Below are positions 23,567 through 33,723 of a DNA stretch of 64,000 nt, one piece after another. The notes beneath the pieces were generated by a model. It saw nothing but the letters and a program-made list of their open reading frames with translations. It was not told the DNA's origin and did no database searches. Every line of letters begins with the position of its first letter. Position 1 is the stretch's first letter. The DNA comes from Tenebrio molitor (Eukaryota; Arthropoda; Insecta; Coleoptera; Tenebrionidae), in the NCBI RefSeq assembly GCF_963966145.1, contig NC_091050.1:15996001-16060000 (forward strand). The letters run 5' to 3'. A program made the translations under genes and the position numbers.

Positions 23567-26500
23567 ATGGCCGCCGAACCTCTGGTAGTCCAGGCCATCT
23601 TCCCCTTCAAGGGGGCGAACAACGACGAGGTAAGCTCTAAAAATGTTGCTCTGCTTGGACACTGATTCGGGCGGTTCTAGCTCTGTTTTAAGAAGGGCGA
23701 CATCATCACCGTCACCCAAAAGGATGACGGGTGGTGGGAGGGCACCCTGAACGGGAAAACCGGCTGGTTTCCCAGCAATTATGTCAAAGAATCGAAGGGT
23801 AACGATCGTGCCGCAGTCTCGCGAGTTTGCCACATTGTTACTGTTGTAGACGCCCCCAAACCGGTGATTGTGCAACAAAACCAGTACAAAAGCGTCGTGC
23901 TGAAGGATTTGATCGATTCGGAAAAGGCACACGTGACGGAACTCGACGGGTTGGTCACGAATTTCCTCCAGCCTCTGGAGAAGAGTTCCACGTAAGTAGA
24001 CGCGTCATGGTATTTTTAACATAAACACCGCTGGTTTGTAGATTGACCCCCGACGAGTACAAACAATTGACCGGGAACATCGCCGAGGTTCTAGAAACAC
24101 ACCAACAGTTGTTGAAGTTGATGGAGATCGAACAGGGCAAGCCGGGTCTGGAGCAGCGCATCGGTCGCCTGTTCATCAACTGGGCCCCCAGAATAAAGAG
24201 CGTGAATCAGGCCTACTGCGCTCTTCATCCCAAAGCCGCCTGCATCCTGGATCAGTACAAGTATTATTTTTCCGATTTTAATTTTTCGTTTTTTATTGCG
24301 GATTATTTCCACCAGAGAGGAATTGACAAAGTATATGGAGGCTCGCGGGGCCACCAGTCCCGGAGTCCTGGTTTTGACCGTCCTCCTGAGCAAACCGTTC
24401 CGCCGCTTGGAGAAATACTCGGGCATGCTTCAGGAGTTAGAGCGTCACGTGGAGGAGTGCCATCCCGACAGGGGCGACACTCAGCGTTCGGTCGCCGTCT
24501 ACAAAGACATCGCCACCTCTTGTTCCGCCACCAGACGCCAGAAAGAACTGGAACTGCAGGTGTTGACGGGACCGGTGCGGGGGTGGGAGGGTCCCAGTTT
24601 GGCCACCCTCGGCGACATAATCTACATGGGGTCGGTGGCGGTGGGCCCGCAACACCACGACAGATACTTCGTACTCTTCCCCACCACGCTTTTGATCTTG
24701 TCGGTCAGCCACCGCCTCAGCGCCTTCATCTACGAGGTGAGTCGAGCTGGTGAACAGTCGAGGTTTGTAATAACAGTTTAGGGGAAACTGCCACTCTCGG
24801 GGCTGGTGGTAAATCGACTGGAGGACAGCGAACAGTACAAAAACGCCTTGGAAATCAGCACTCCCTTGATCGAGAAGAAAGTGGCGGTGTGTCAGAGCAA
24901 GAACGAGGCCAACCATTGGGTGGATTTGCTGCGAAAGCACATGCCGAAGAGTGCGGCTGTTTCTAACCAGAAGGTGGCACCCTCGCAAGCGCAGTTCGTC
25001 CCGCAGCCGCCCCCGCACGTAAGTAGAATTTTCACCAGAAACCGTTGACCACTGTGTGACTCGGAGACGTAGTTTCCGGTGGTCAGCTGTTAAAAGGGTG
25101 GTTTATAACGGACGTAACTGTTAACTTATGCCGGTGACGGTAAAATTTACCAAAATTCAAAGATTACAGCTTGCAACATGGTCCTAATCGATCGCAAGCC
25201 ACTAAACGCTCATTAAGTTGGTGGTAAAAAAAGTCCCCAACTGAAAAACTAAGTTGGCAATAGAAAAGTACTGACAGTGTTTTTGTGTTATTTTGATTAT
25301 TGTTTTACGGCGTTATGCCATAACAGCGACACCAGTAATTGGAAAAATAATGCACAAAGAAACATTTTTTCGATCTGTACGTGTATTTTAGATTATTGGT
25401 ATCATTCTAAGTTAACATCCATTATAAACCCGCCCTAAAAGTCCGTCTTGTGCCGAATGATCAAATTTTCTGTTCACGTAGCTTAACCGGCGCGGTTACT
25501 CTAACCGAACCTCGGTTTTGTGTTACAAAACCACAGTCGAATACGAACCGAAGTACCCGCCCGAAACGTACCCCCCGTGCGCCCCTTTCGCGTCCCTTAC
25601 CAGGTTTTTCCGCAAGTGTATCAAAGACAAAACGATCAATCGCAGACTGCTCAAACAGTTGTTGTACCCCGAATACTTGAACAGGATGAATTTGGCGATG
25701 GTCAGGATAAGGCACCACAAAACAGAATGTGTAATAATGACGAAAGGGACCCACTGTAGGGTCAGTGTGATCAACTGTGATAGTGATTCGGATTCGGAAT
25801 CGGACAGTGAGAAGACCAGGATCAAGCGACAGGACGCGGTCGAATCGTCGTCTTCGGACAGCAGCGGACAATCGAGCAGTTCGAGCAACCCCTTCGGCTA
25901 CATCCGCTACTATAACCCCCAGACCAGCACCCAGACGGAAGTCGGGACCAAGTACGAGAGTTTCATCGATTACGGAGATGTGAGCAAGACTAGGATGGCC
26001 GACGAGCAACCCAAGAAGGCCAGTGTGGTGTTGACCTCGACCGCAAAGCTGGAACTCCTCCACAAACAAGCGTCCGAAAATTCCGAAGCCAGTTCTTGCA
26101 TAACTCCGAAACCGTTCGGAGCTTGCGAGGACTTGGTGCATCTAGACGGCAGCATCGTTGGAGACTCGTTGCGCGTACCCAGCCAGTACGTCCCTCTGGA
26201 GCGTCAGAGCTGCCCCACAAAACTCGTGGGGAACAAATTCAACGCCAGCAGCCTGACCACGATCTACATTCCGCCGTGGTCCAACAGCGACACCAACATC
26301 AGCTGCAAGGCCAATTTCGATTTGGGACCGGAGAACGACGACGCCAGCAGCACCGCCACCCACTCCAGCAGTCTGGAATTGCCTCTCAACACTCTCCCCT
26401 TGCCCGACAAAGTGGTGGCCGAGCTGTTGTACAACTTCGACAGTGAAGAGAGCGACACTCCGTCAGCCAAAACCGTGATCAAACCGCCGAGCGAATTCCA

Positions 26501-28687
26501 AGAAGGCAACGCACAATTCCGCAAACACAGTATTACAAAACCGCGCAGACGTTCCAGCATTCAAATCAACCCCCAGGATCTCAACGGGGCCAAGCCGGCG
26601 AGGCGGTGCGTCAGTTCGAAGTATCTGAGGATGTCGCCGTCGTATTGTCGGGGCTGCATCGAGTGTCACAGTCCCAGGTCGTCGGATTCGGGGATGGCCG
26701 GCAGCTGCACCCTCAACTCGCCCACTTCCGTTCAAGACATGCCCAACAGGGCGATCACGCTGTCGGAGCTGGAGGCGAGAGATTTCGAGTCGCAGTGTCC
26801 GTGCACTTCGCCCTTCGGCTCGACGCCGAGGACGTCGTGTCAGCCGTCGGTCTCCGGAAGCAACAGCGTGAGGACGTCGGTGACGTCCAGTCTGGACTTG
26901 TATCCCCAGCCCTGCATGCATTCCAGAGCGGAGGAGGGACCGATCAAGTCCAAGTCGATGGGGTGTCTGCTCGACGAAGCCGAGGAGGACGTCGAGGGTG
27001 CGGAGGAAGAGGAGGAGGTGCCGATTTACAAGTCGGGGTTGTACGCTCATTGGTGGTTGAAAGCTAAAATACCGGCGAGCGTTGTTCGAGGCATTTATCA
27101 AGACGCTCGATCTACCACTACACATGCAGGCAAGGGCGTGTGGTTGCTTGTTCAGTTTTTAGTTGTTGGTTGATGATTTCTTGCTTGGAAGACTAAATCT
27201 AACTGACTAGCTTCTTGTGTGTTTGAGCCCTTGCCTGTACCATTAACTGGACACTAACCGGTCGAAGAAATACCGTAACCGCTTGTCATGCGTTTGACAG
27301 ACGATCTTCCGCCATTTTGGAAAGCTGTCAAATTGTGCGTCGGTTTTGCGCGTGTCACCCTTAACGAACGAGTCCACCCCCACGACCGCCCCTACTCAAA
27401 AACGAATCGTGATTGCAGACGTCACCGCTGGTAGCAGCCGCCAACGCGACGAGTCCCAGCGGGCGGGCCGCCGCAACGACTAGCTCTCCGCCGCCGCCGC
27501 CCCCTCCGCACGGCCGAGGTTGGTCGGCGACCAGTCTGCGGCCGGCGCCGCCGCTCCGCCCCTGTCTGGCGTTCGGCCCCGCACCCTACAACCGCCCCAG
27601 CCACAGACCGCTCAGCTACAAAGAGGACGGACAGATCCTCGACGTGATCGAGGCGTACTTCTGCACGGTGAAGCCCCGCACCAACGTCAATTCAGGTGAG
27701 CGCAGCCAGCGTTGATCGTCTCTCCGCCTCTCTCTGTCGCACTTTCCGATCCTAACGTCTGTCTCTGTTTCATTGGTGGTGGCGGCGCACAGCGGACCTT
27801 TTGACCGGCGGTAACGTACGAATGCATGATAAACTAGCACGTTCGCACAGGTCCAGCATTGACCTCAGTCGGTCCTCTTCGTCGAACGCGATGGTCGCGC
27901 AACCGCTCCAACCGCGCAACTACAGGCCGCACGCGCCGAGGGCCTCCACCTGGTGCTGCGGCTCGTTCGTTGTGCGGCAGTTGCGCAAGACACAGCATCT
28001 AGAGTAGTTTTGTGTAGTTGTGATGGTTTTCTTTTGGTATCTTGGACGCGGAAGCTTTTGGTGGTGGAGTTTTGCACTAGAATTCGAACGCTCCAGTGGC
28101 ACTTTGAAAAAAACACGTTTTGAACCCCAAGAAGAACAAAAATCCATGATGCGTAGATTGATCCGTACCGCTTTAACTGTCAAACCTAGTTTTGTCCGCT
28201 TTACTTGTGACATTTACATTCGTACGAATCAATCCACGACTAGACGTCAGTTTTTCACGGCCAATTTTTTTCTCTCAAGACTGGCGTCGCTCATCAGTCA
28301 ACTGGAGCGTTCGAATATTATATTAGACGATCTGTGATGAACCTTTTTTACCAAATCTCAGTAGTACTTAACGGGTGTGTGTGTGTGTACTTAATAGTCT
28401 ATTTTTTGTGGGTACTCAGTGCCTTGACGTATTTTTATCGACTTGCTTTTACAGTTGATGTGACGAATTGGTCGAAAACAGATTCAAATAAAAATTTGAT
28501 CGACGCCGTCCAAGTCCTTCAAAGTAAATTAAGTATTTTAGAGTACAACGTTTCGGCGTTATCTTCGGAGCTAAGCGAAGAGAAGTCGATGAGGTGTGCC
28601 TTACAGACCATCCTAAAAAATTATCTAGCCTCTAGTTATAAAGATTACGACAATATCGAATGGCCAGCAATGGAAAACAAAATTTGA
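23567..28687 (+). CDS. RtGEF: Rho guanine nucleotide exchange factor of the PIX family (beta-PIX / dPix)
   Basis: A Rac/Cdc42 exchange factor that binds PAK through its SH3 domain and GIT scaffolds through its C-terminal part (family knowledge). Core exons: 23567-23629, 23681-23798, 23850-23991, 24042-24260, 24316-24736, 24782-25018, 27419-27695 and 28455-28687. All phases agree, giving 569 residues. SH3 is residues 5-62 (GGWWEGTLNGKTGWFPSNYV type), DH about 80-260, PH about 285-395. After a PPPH end of exon 6 comes the PIX-specific block RPAPPLRP...YKED and QILDVIEAY. The last exon is a coiled coil (LQSKLSILEYNVSALSSELS) ending WPAMENKI, the place where vertebrate PIX ends in a PDZ ligand. 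There is no CH domain before the SH3, as in the short PIX forms. A short 5' untranslated exon is likely upstream (donor near 23151, acceptor 23550). Alternative 3' exons are listed separately. Confidence 0.92.
25482..27173 (+). CDS. Large alternative 3' exon of the PIX gene (or a nested gene)
   Basis: This is a 1,692-base open stretch lying between the PH-encoding exon and the conserved PIX C-terminal exon. An acceptor (tgttcacgtag) puts its first codon at 25482 in the phase left by the exon ending at 25018, so splicing in would give a 963-residue protein. The 563 added residues are not a domain I recognise. They are Ser-rich with an acidic run (SDSDSESDSE), a basic RRRSS site, Cys-rich patches and, near the end, a striking IYKSGLYAHWWLKAKIP motif preceded by a glutamate run. 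It either reads to its own TGA at 27171 or leaves through a GC-type donor (CAG|GCAAGG at 27129/27130). The nested-gene alternative cannot be excluded: no good ATG opens the frame. Confidence 0.6.
   Translation, partial: LNRRGYSNRTSVLCYKTTVEYEPKYPPETYPPCAPFASLTRFFRKCIKDKTINRRLLKQLLYPEYLNRMNLAMVRIRHHKTECVIMTKGTHCRVSVINCDSDSDSESDSEKTRIKRQDAVESSSSDSSGQSSSSSNPFGYIRYYNPQTSTQTEVGTKYESFIDYGDVSKTRMADEQPKKASVVLTSTAKLELLHKQASENSEASSCITPKPFGACEDLVHLDGSIVGDSLRVPSQYVPLERQSCPTKLVGNKFNASSLTTIYIPPWSNSDTNISCKANFDLGPENDDASSTATHSSSLELPLNTLPLPDKVVAELLYNFDSEESDTPSAKTVIKPPSEFQEGNAQFRKHSITKPRRRSSIQINPQDLNGAKPARRCVSSKYLRMSPSYCRGCIECHSPRSSDSGMAGSCTLNSPTSVQDMPNRAITLSELEARDFESQCPCTSPFGSTPRTSCQPSVSGSNSVRTSVTSSLDLYPQPCMHSRAEEGPIKSKSMGCLLDEAEEDVEGAEEEEEVPIYKSGLYAHWWLKAKIPASVVRGIYQDARSTTTHAGKGVWLLVQFLVVG
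27793..28007 (+). CDS. RtGEF: Alternative 3' exon of the PIX gene
   Basis: An acceptor at 27791-27792 starts this exon in phase 1, matching the exon that ends at 27695. The frame runs 71 codons with SHRSSIDLSRSSSSN in its middle (a likely phosphorylation stretch comparable to the Ser-rich region following the GIT-binding part in vertebrate PIX) and stops at 28005. It would give a 563-residue form lacking the coiled coil. Whether it is terminal or has an internal donor onto 28455 cannot be told from sequence. Confidence 0.5.
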
Positions 28688-28917
28688 GCGAGTCTTGTAT
28701 AGTTTGTATAATATTTTATTGTAATTGTTACAGCGACAAATGTATTAAGAATTGTGTTCATCCAAGAGTTGTATTTAAAATTGTATTTTATAAATATCTA
28801 TTTTATTAAATGACTCATTATAAAATATACATTTAATGATTAAAGCATAAATACTTGACCGAAACCGCTTTCTGTTCTGGTAAATGCTAAAAAAAATGCG
28901 AAAATTTACTTAGGGAT
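28688..28917. other. Convergent 3' gap between RtGEF and Got2
   Basis: AT-rich untranslated sequence. ATTAAA and AATAAA-like words around 28795-28850 serve as candidate polyadenylation signals. No gene. Confidence 0.5.
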
Positions 28918-30351
28918 TTACTTCGTGACGGCGTGCATGGAGGATGCCAAGTAGTCGACGTTTTTCGAGGTGACTCCCGCCATCGAAATTCTTCCGTCTT
29001 TAGTGAGATAGACGCTGTGTTCCTTGGTCAGTTTCTCCACCTACAAAATCCCCATGACTAAGGTTACTCTGGTGATGATGCGGCTCTCACCTGATCCGGT
29101 GTCATCCCCGTAAAACAGAACATGCCGATTTGGTTCGTGATATGTTCCCAATTCTTGCTGGAGCCCTCCTTCTTCAAGTTATCTCTCAAGCGAGTCCTCA
29201 CGGAGATGATCCTGTCGGCCATCCCCTTGACCTCCAGAAGCCAATCGGCGCGCAGTTTCTCGTCGCCGAGGATCTCGCTAACGATCCTGGCGCCGTAGAT
29301 GGGCGGATTAGAGTACATGGCGCGGATCAAAATCTTGAGCTGCGACATCACCTTGGCAGTCTCTTCTTTATTCTCGGTGACGACGGTGAACGCCCCCGCT
29401 CTCTCGCCGTACAAACCCATATTCTTGGCGAAACTCTGCGCCAGCACTATTTTGTGGCCGTCTTTGAGAAACAGCCGGACGGCCTGGGCATCCCTGTCGA
29501 TGTTTCCGGAGGCGAATCCTTGGTACGCCATGTCGAAGAACGGGAACAAATTCTTCTGTTTGACCACCGCCGACAGTTCACGCCACTGCTCCAGACTGGG
29601 GTCCACTCCGGTGGGATTGTGGGCGCATGCGTGTAGCAAGATCACGGATCTTTCCGGGATTTTCTGTAAATCGCCTTTACTCAGCACCAGACGCTCGCCG
29701 GTTCGCTAGTACTCACGCGGATGTCGTCTAGGGCCCCCTGAAAGTCGAATCCGCACGTCTTGGGGTCGTAAAACTTGTATCCGTCGACGTCCAGACCTGA
29801 GTGCTTGAAGATGGGGGTGTGGTTGCCCCAGGTGGGTTTGGGCAACCAGACGGTTTTAACTCCTGGGAAGAAGCTTTTAAGGAAGGCGGCACCGACCCTG
29901 AGCGATCCCGTCCCAGAGATCCCCTGAACGGTCGCGTTGAGACCGTTGGCGATCACTTCTGATCCGTCTCCTAGAGCCAGTTGGATGGCGTGCTTGCAGA
30001 AGTCGGGGTTTCCGGAGATGGGGGCGTACTCCTTGTCTAGGTTTTTGGCTTTGATTTTCTCTTCAGCTTTCCTGACGCACGGGAGGACGTAGGGCTTGCC
30101 GTTGTCGTCGCGGTACGTCCCCGCCCCCAGGTTGATCTTGTTGGGGTTGGTGTCGCGTTTGTAAGCTTCGGTCACGCCGAGAATCACGTCCGGAGGGCCC
30201 ATGGTAACTTGGGACCACCAGGAGCTTGTAAGGAATTGGCATAATTGTTATGCAAGTAAAGGGCATATGGGGGTTACCTGGCTCGTTGCCTGACGACGTT
30301 AACTCCATTCTTGTTGACTGAAAGCAGGCTGAGGCTTTGTTTTACGGACAT
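28918..30351 (-). CDS. Got2: Aspartate aminotransferase, mitochondrial
   Basis: A pyridoxal-phosphate enzyme that exchanges amino groups between aspartate and glutamate in the mitochondrial matrix, part of the malate-aspartate shuttle (family knowledge). Exons on the minus strand: 30351-30278, 30224-29717, 29663-29091 and 29040-28918, all GT-AG and in phase; 425 residues, the usual length. The first exon gives a basic, acid-free leader (MSVKQSLSLL...) suited to mitochondrial import. The mature protein begins SSWWSQVTMGPPDVILGVTEAYK. The cofactor lysine lies in SFAKNMGLYGERAGAF (about residue 274), with the NPTG loop before it. Two introns are only 49-53 bases. The C-terminus (GRISMAGVTS) is complete. 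Upstream, its start is about 600 bases from the METTL13 start in head-to-head order. Confidence 0.97.
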
Positions 30352-30957
30352 TGTAAATCTGGACGCTTTGGGTTGTCAAGGCGTTGTTGAAATAGAAGCA
30401 AACAATTGGTTTATCTTCGACACTGTCACCCTGACCTGACCTCTGACCACCAAACGAGGGACCACTGACGGAATAGCACTGCCAAAACTTGATTTATCAC
30501 GAAAATACCGGCGTAGAAGCGGTATCTTATATTTTTGGAGCGCTGACGGTGAAGGACGTGCGTAGAGGTCACGCCACAACCACGTGGTTTATCAACACTC
30601 CAATTTTACACTTATCGCCAAATTCCGATATAACAGATTGTGCTTAAAACTCTATCCGAAAAAGATAAACACCTTTAAACTGACAAAAAGTGAGGCAGAA
30701 TCGTTCAAAGTAGTTCAAACTGTCATTTTTACAAACATTAATTAGATGATAGATGTAGACATTGTTCGAAAAACGTGATTGATGAATAAAAATGTTTACT
30801 CAAAAACAACAATAAAGACTATTTTAAGAGAATGTGGTGTTTTATTTCATGGGAATAGAAGAAACTCATTAAGAAATGAGTAGTTCAATTGTACCAGGTG
30901 ACAGTTGGACATGTGTGTGTAACCTAACCTGTATACACCATTTATGATATTAAAAAA
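30352..30957. promoter_or_regulatory. Shared intergenic promoter region of Got2 and METTL13
   Basis: The 606 bases between two divergent start codons contain no gene. TGACA/TGTCA-type words lie near both ends (30424-30440 and 30717-30722). An AACCTAACCT word is present at 30921-30930, close to the METTL13 start. Confidence 0.5.
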
Positions 30958-33233
30958 ATGAATTTGTTACCTAAATCGCACCAGGAGTTTAGCCAAAAAG
31001 AGTACTGGGACTCATTTTTTAAAAAAAGAGGCACCAAAGCATTTGAATGGTAAGTGAGGTTAAAACATAACCTAACTTTTATAACAATACTCTCTCAGGT
31101 ATGGAGAATATCCAGAGTTGTCGACTCATTTGCATAAATACATTAAACCACAAGACGACGTCCTGATCACGGGTTGCGGCAATTCCACGCTAGGTCGCGA
31201 TTTACACGACATCGGTTACAAGTACGAGAAACCCCTTATCCTCATCATCTCCCTTTCAAATTGATCGTATTTTATAGGAAAATAATCAACATTGACATTT
31301 CTCAAGTGGTCATAAGACAAATGTTATCGCAGAGCGCAAAAGAACGCCCTGATCTGAAGTATGTCCAAATGGACGCTCTAGATATGTCCTTTGCAAATGA
31401 CAGCTTCAGCGCGATTTTAGATAAAGGCACTTTAGACGCCTTGATGTCCGACGATCGGCCAGAAACTGTAGAAAAAATTGAAAAATATTTCTCCGAAATT
31501 CAGAGAGTTTCAAAACTAGCGGGACGCTACGTTTGCGTTTCTTTGTTGCAAGAGCACATTTTAAAGGCGCTTTTAGACTATTTCCCCTCCAACAACTGGA
31601 TGCTACGAGTGGTGCGCTGTTTCGAAGCTGAAGCGAAAGCCACAGAGAACGGCGAAAATTCGATGCCGGTCTTTCTCGTGGTCTGCACGAAATTTAAGGC
31701 CTTGCCCCGAAAGATTCTAGAGATGAATCTCGGTTCCGGCGATAAAATGCAACGATTTGAGACAGAAGATGAGGTTCTGGCGCAAATTGCGAGCACGCAA
31801 CATGCCGCGTTCGTTTGCTCCGGTCTTAAGCGCTCGGCAATTCACGAGAATGAAGTGTCGCTAGATTTGTACAAGGTGGGAGACTCCATACCTAGGTTTA
31901 CTGTTTACGTGGTCGACACGAAGCACGATGCCAGAAATGCGCAATACGCTGCGTTCATAGTACCCCAAGGCAGGTGAGAAAGAATTGACGAAATGTCAAG
32001 GTCGAATTTTTGTGAATTGACATAATGTCAAATTTGCGCGAATTGACCAAATGTCAGTGAATTGGTTTGATGTAAAGATTGTTTCAATTTCTTTAGGGAG
32101 GCCGAGTGGCTGTTTTCCACCAAATCGGGACGACAGCATTTGGCCAAAGTAACAAAAACTAACAGATTGTCAATAGTGACGATGCATCGGGGTCAGGATT
32201 ACGGTGATTTCAACGAAGTGCAAACGGAACTCGGCGATGCCGTGTGCAGCTTGGCACCGTCGGACCTGAAGAACAAAAAAATCCCATACCTGTCGCTGGG
32301 CTCGGACGTAGGAAAAAGGACGATCCGATTCGAAGGGTCGTCTGAATTTTCCGGCGCTTACGTCGTGGAAGACGTCGAAGTTGATCAAGAGAAATTTCGT
32401 CGACTGTTCTACCTAACTTCTCAATTAGTAATTCAATCTGAAGCCAAGCTCAAAACTGTCAAAACCAAAAAAGGAGTCAAAGAAGTCGTGGATCTGGCAC
32501 ATTTGACCTGCAGACATCACGTGTACATGAGTGTGGCAGCGCATCTAGCTTGCAGGAGAAAACAGCCGAGCCCTGTAACAGTCGTAGGGTTAGGCGGAGG
32601 CGGTTTGTGTTCTTTTCTGAGCAAATTCTTGCCCAAAAGCAAGATCACCGCCGTGGATATCGATCCAGCCATGGTCGAAGTAGCCACTAACTGGTTCGGG
32701 TTAACTCAGAGCGATCGGTTAAGGGTCGTAGTTCAAGATGGTGTCGAGTACGTGAACAAAATGGCAGAAGAAAATGGACACTCAGACGCCATTTTGTTCG
32801 ACGTCGACAGCAAAGATAGCTCGATTGGGATGAGTTGTCCTCCCAAGCAATTCTTAGAAGAGTCAGTTCTCGACAGTATAGTTAAAGTTATTGGTGCCTC
32901 AGGTGATCAAAAGTTCGTCGTATTTTATCCAGTTTTTTTTTTCAAGTTTGTTTTGTAGGTTTTTTCATTCTAAATTTGGTGTTGAGGGATTCAAGCTTGA
33001 GGCCATCGATCTTGAACACTTTGAAAAACAAGTTCGAGACTGTCGTTTCGTATAGATTGGCAGAAGATCTCAACGAGATTTTAATTTGTGGTCGGGACAA
33101 AATGGACACTGAGATTGTGAAGCGCAGTTTAGCAGAGGGTACGAACGAAATTAATAATTTCTTTAAGAGGAATCAGTCGCATTGTGACGACGTTGAATTG
33201 GAAGAGTATTTCAATAACTTGAAAATTTTATAA
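30958..33233 (+). CDS. METTL13: eEF1A lysine and N-terminal methyltransferase (METTL13)
   Basis: A dual methyltransferase; in the family the N-terminal domain methylates Lys55 of translation factor eEF1A and the C-terminal domain its N-terminus. Exons: 30958-31049, 31099-31221, 31278-31973, 32097-32902 and 32959-33233; all phases fit, giving 663 residues. The N-terminal Rossmann domain has YWDSFFKKRG then LITGCGNSTLGRDL (motif I, about residue 50) and LDKGTLDALM. The C-terminal domain, related to spermidine synthase, has VVGLGGGGLCSFL (about 465) and AVDIDPAMVEVA. Intron 3 (31974-32096) contains repeated gaattgac/aaatgtca words. An AATAAA overlaps the end at about 33233. Confidence 0.95.
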
Positions 33234-33723
33234 TAAAGAGATTCTCAAATGTGGTTGTGAACGAAGAAAATGTCAAAATTTCGTGAATTTACCGAATGTC
33301 AAATGTCAATCAACAAAATGTCAAAGTCGGTAGTTGCGAATGGGATTTGAAATAAAAGACGAAAGCTCCATAAAAGGACCTATATTAACAGGCATTGCAA
33401 AGTAAAATTTACAAATATTAACATTCACTAGGATGTCGTCGTTTTCCTTGTTTTTAAAAAACAAATTTTATCACAGCGCCTCTAAAAGGAATTCTTTAAA
33501 TTTCATAAAACGAACGAATAAATAGACAAAAAAAATATATTAATATTTGCATAAATTAGAACAGTACGTTACAGAACAAGACTACAAACACATGTAAAAG
33601 TACTCCCAACGCAAAATCGTTTTAAAACATCTCGCAGCCTTAAATCGAACCTTAAATGTAATCAGTCTTGCAGTGACCGCTATCACGCGACTCCGACCCG
33701 GTCGCTTCCCGAAATCTCGACCA
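33234..33723. other. Convergent gap between METTL13 and SUCO
   Basis: No gene. The METTL13-proximal end (33266-33330) carries several aaatgtca words. The rest is AT-rich untranslated sequence. Confidence 0.5.

Noticed and set aside
28256..28336. Possible extra 3' exon of the PIX gene (frame ending SQLERSNIILDDL)
   Set aside because: It has a pyrimidine tract and acceptor, but the phase that gives this peptide does not match the exon ending at 27695.
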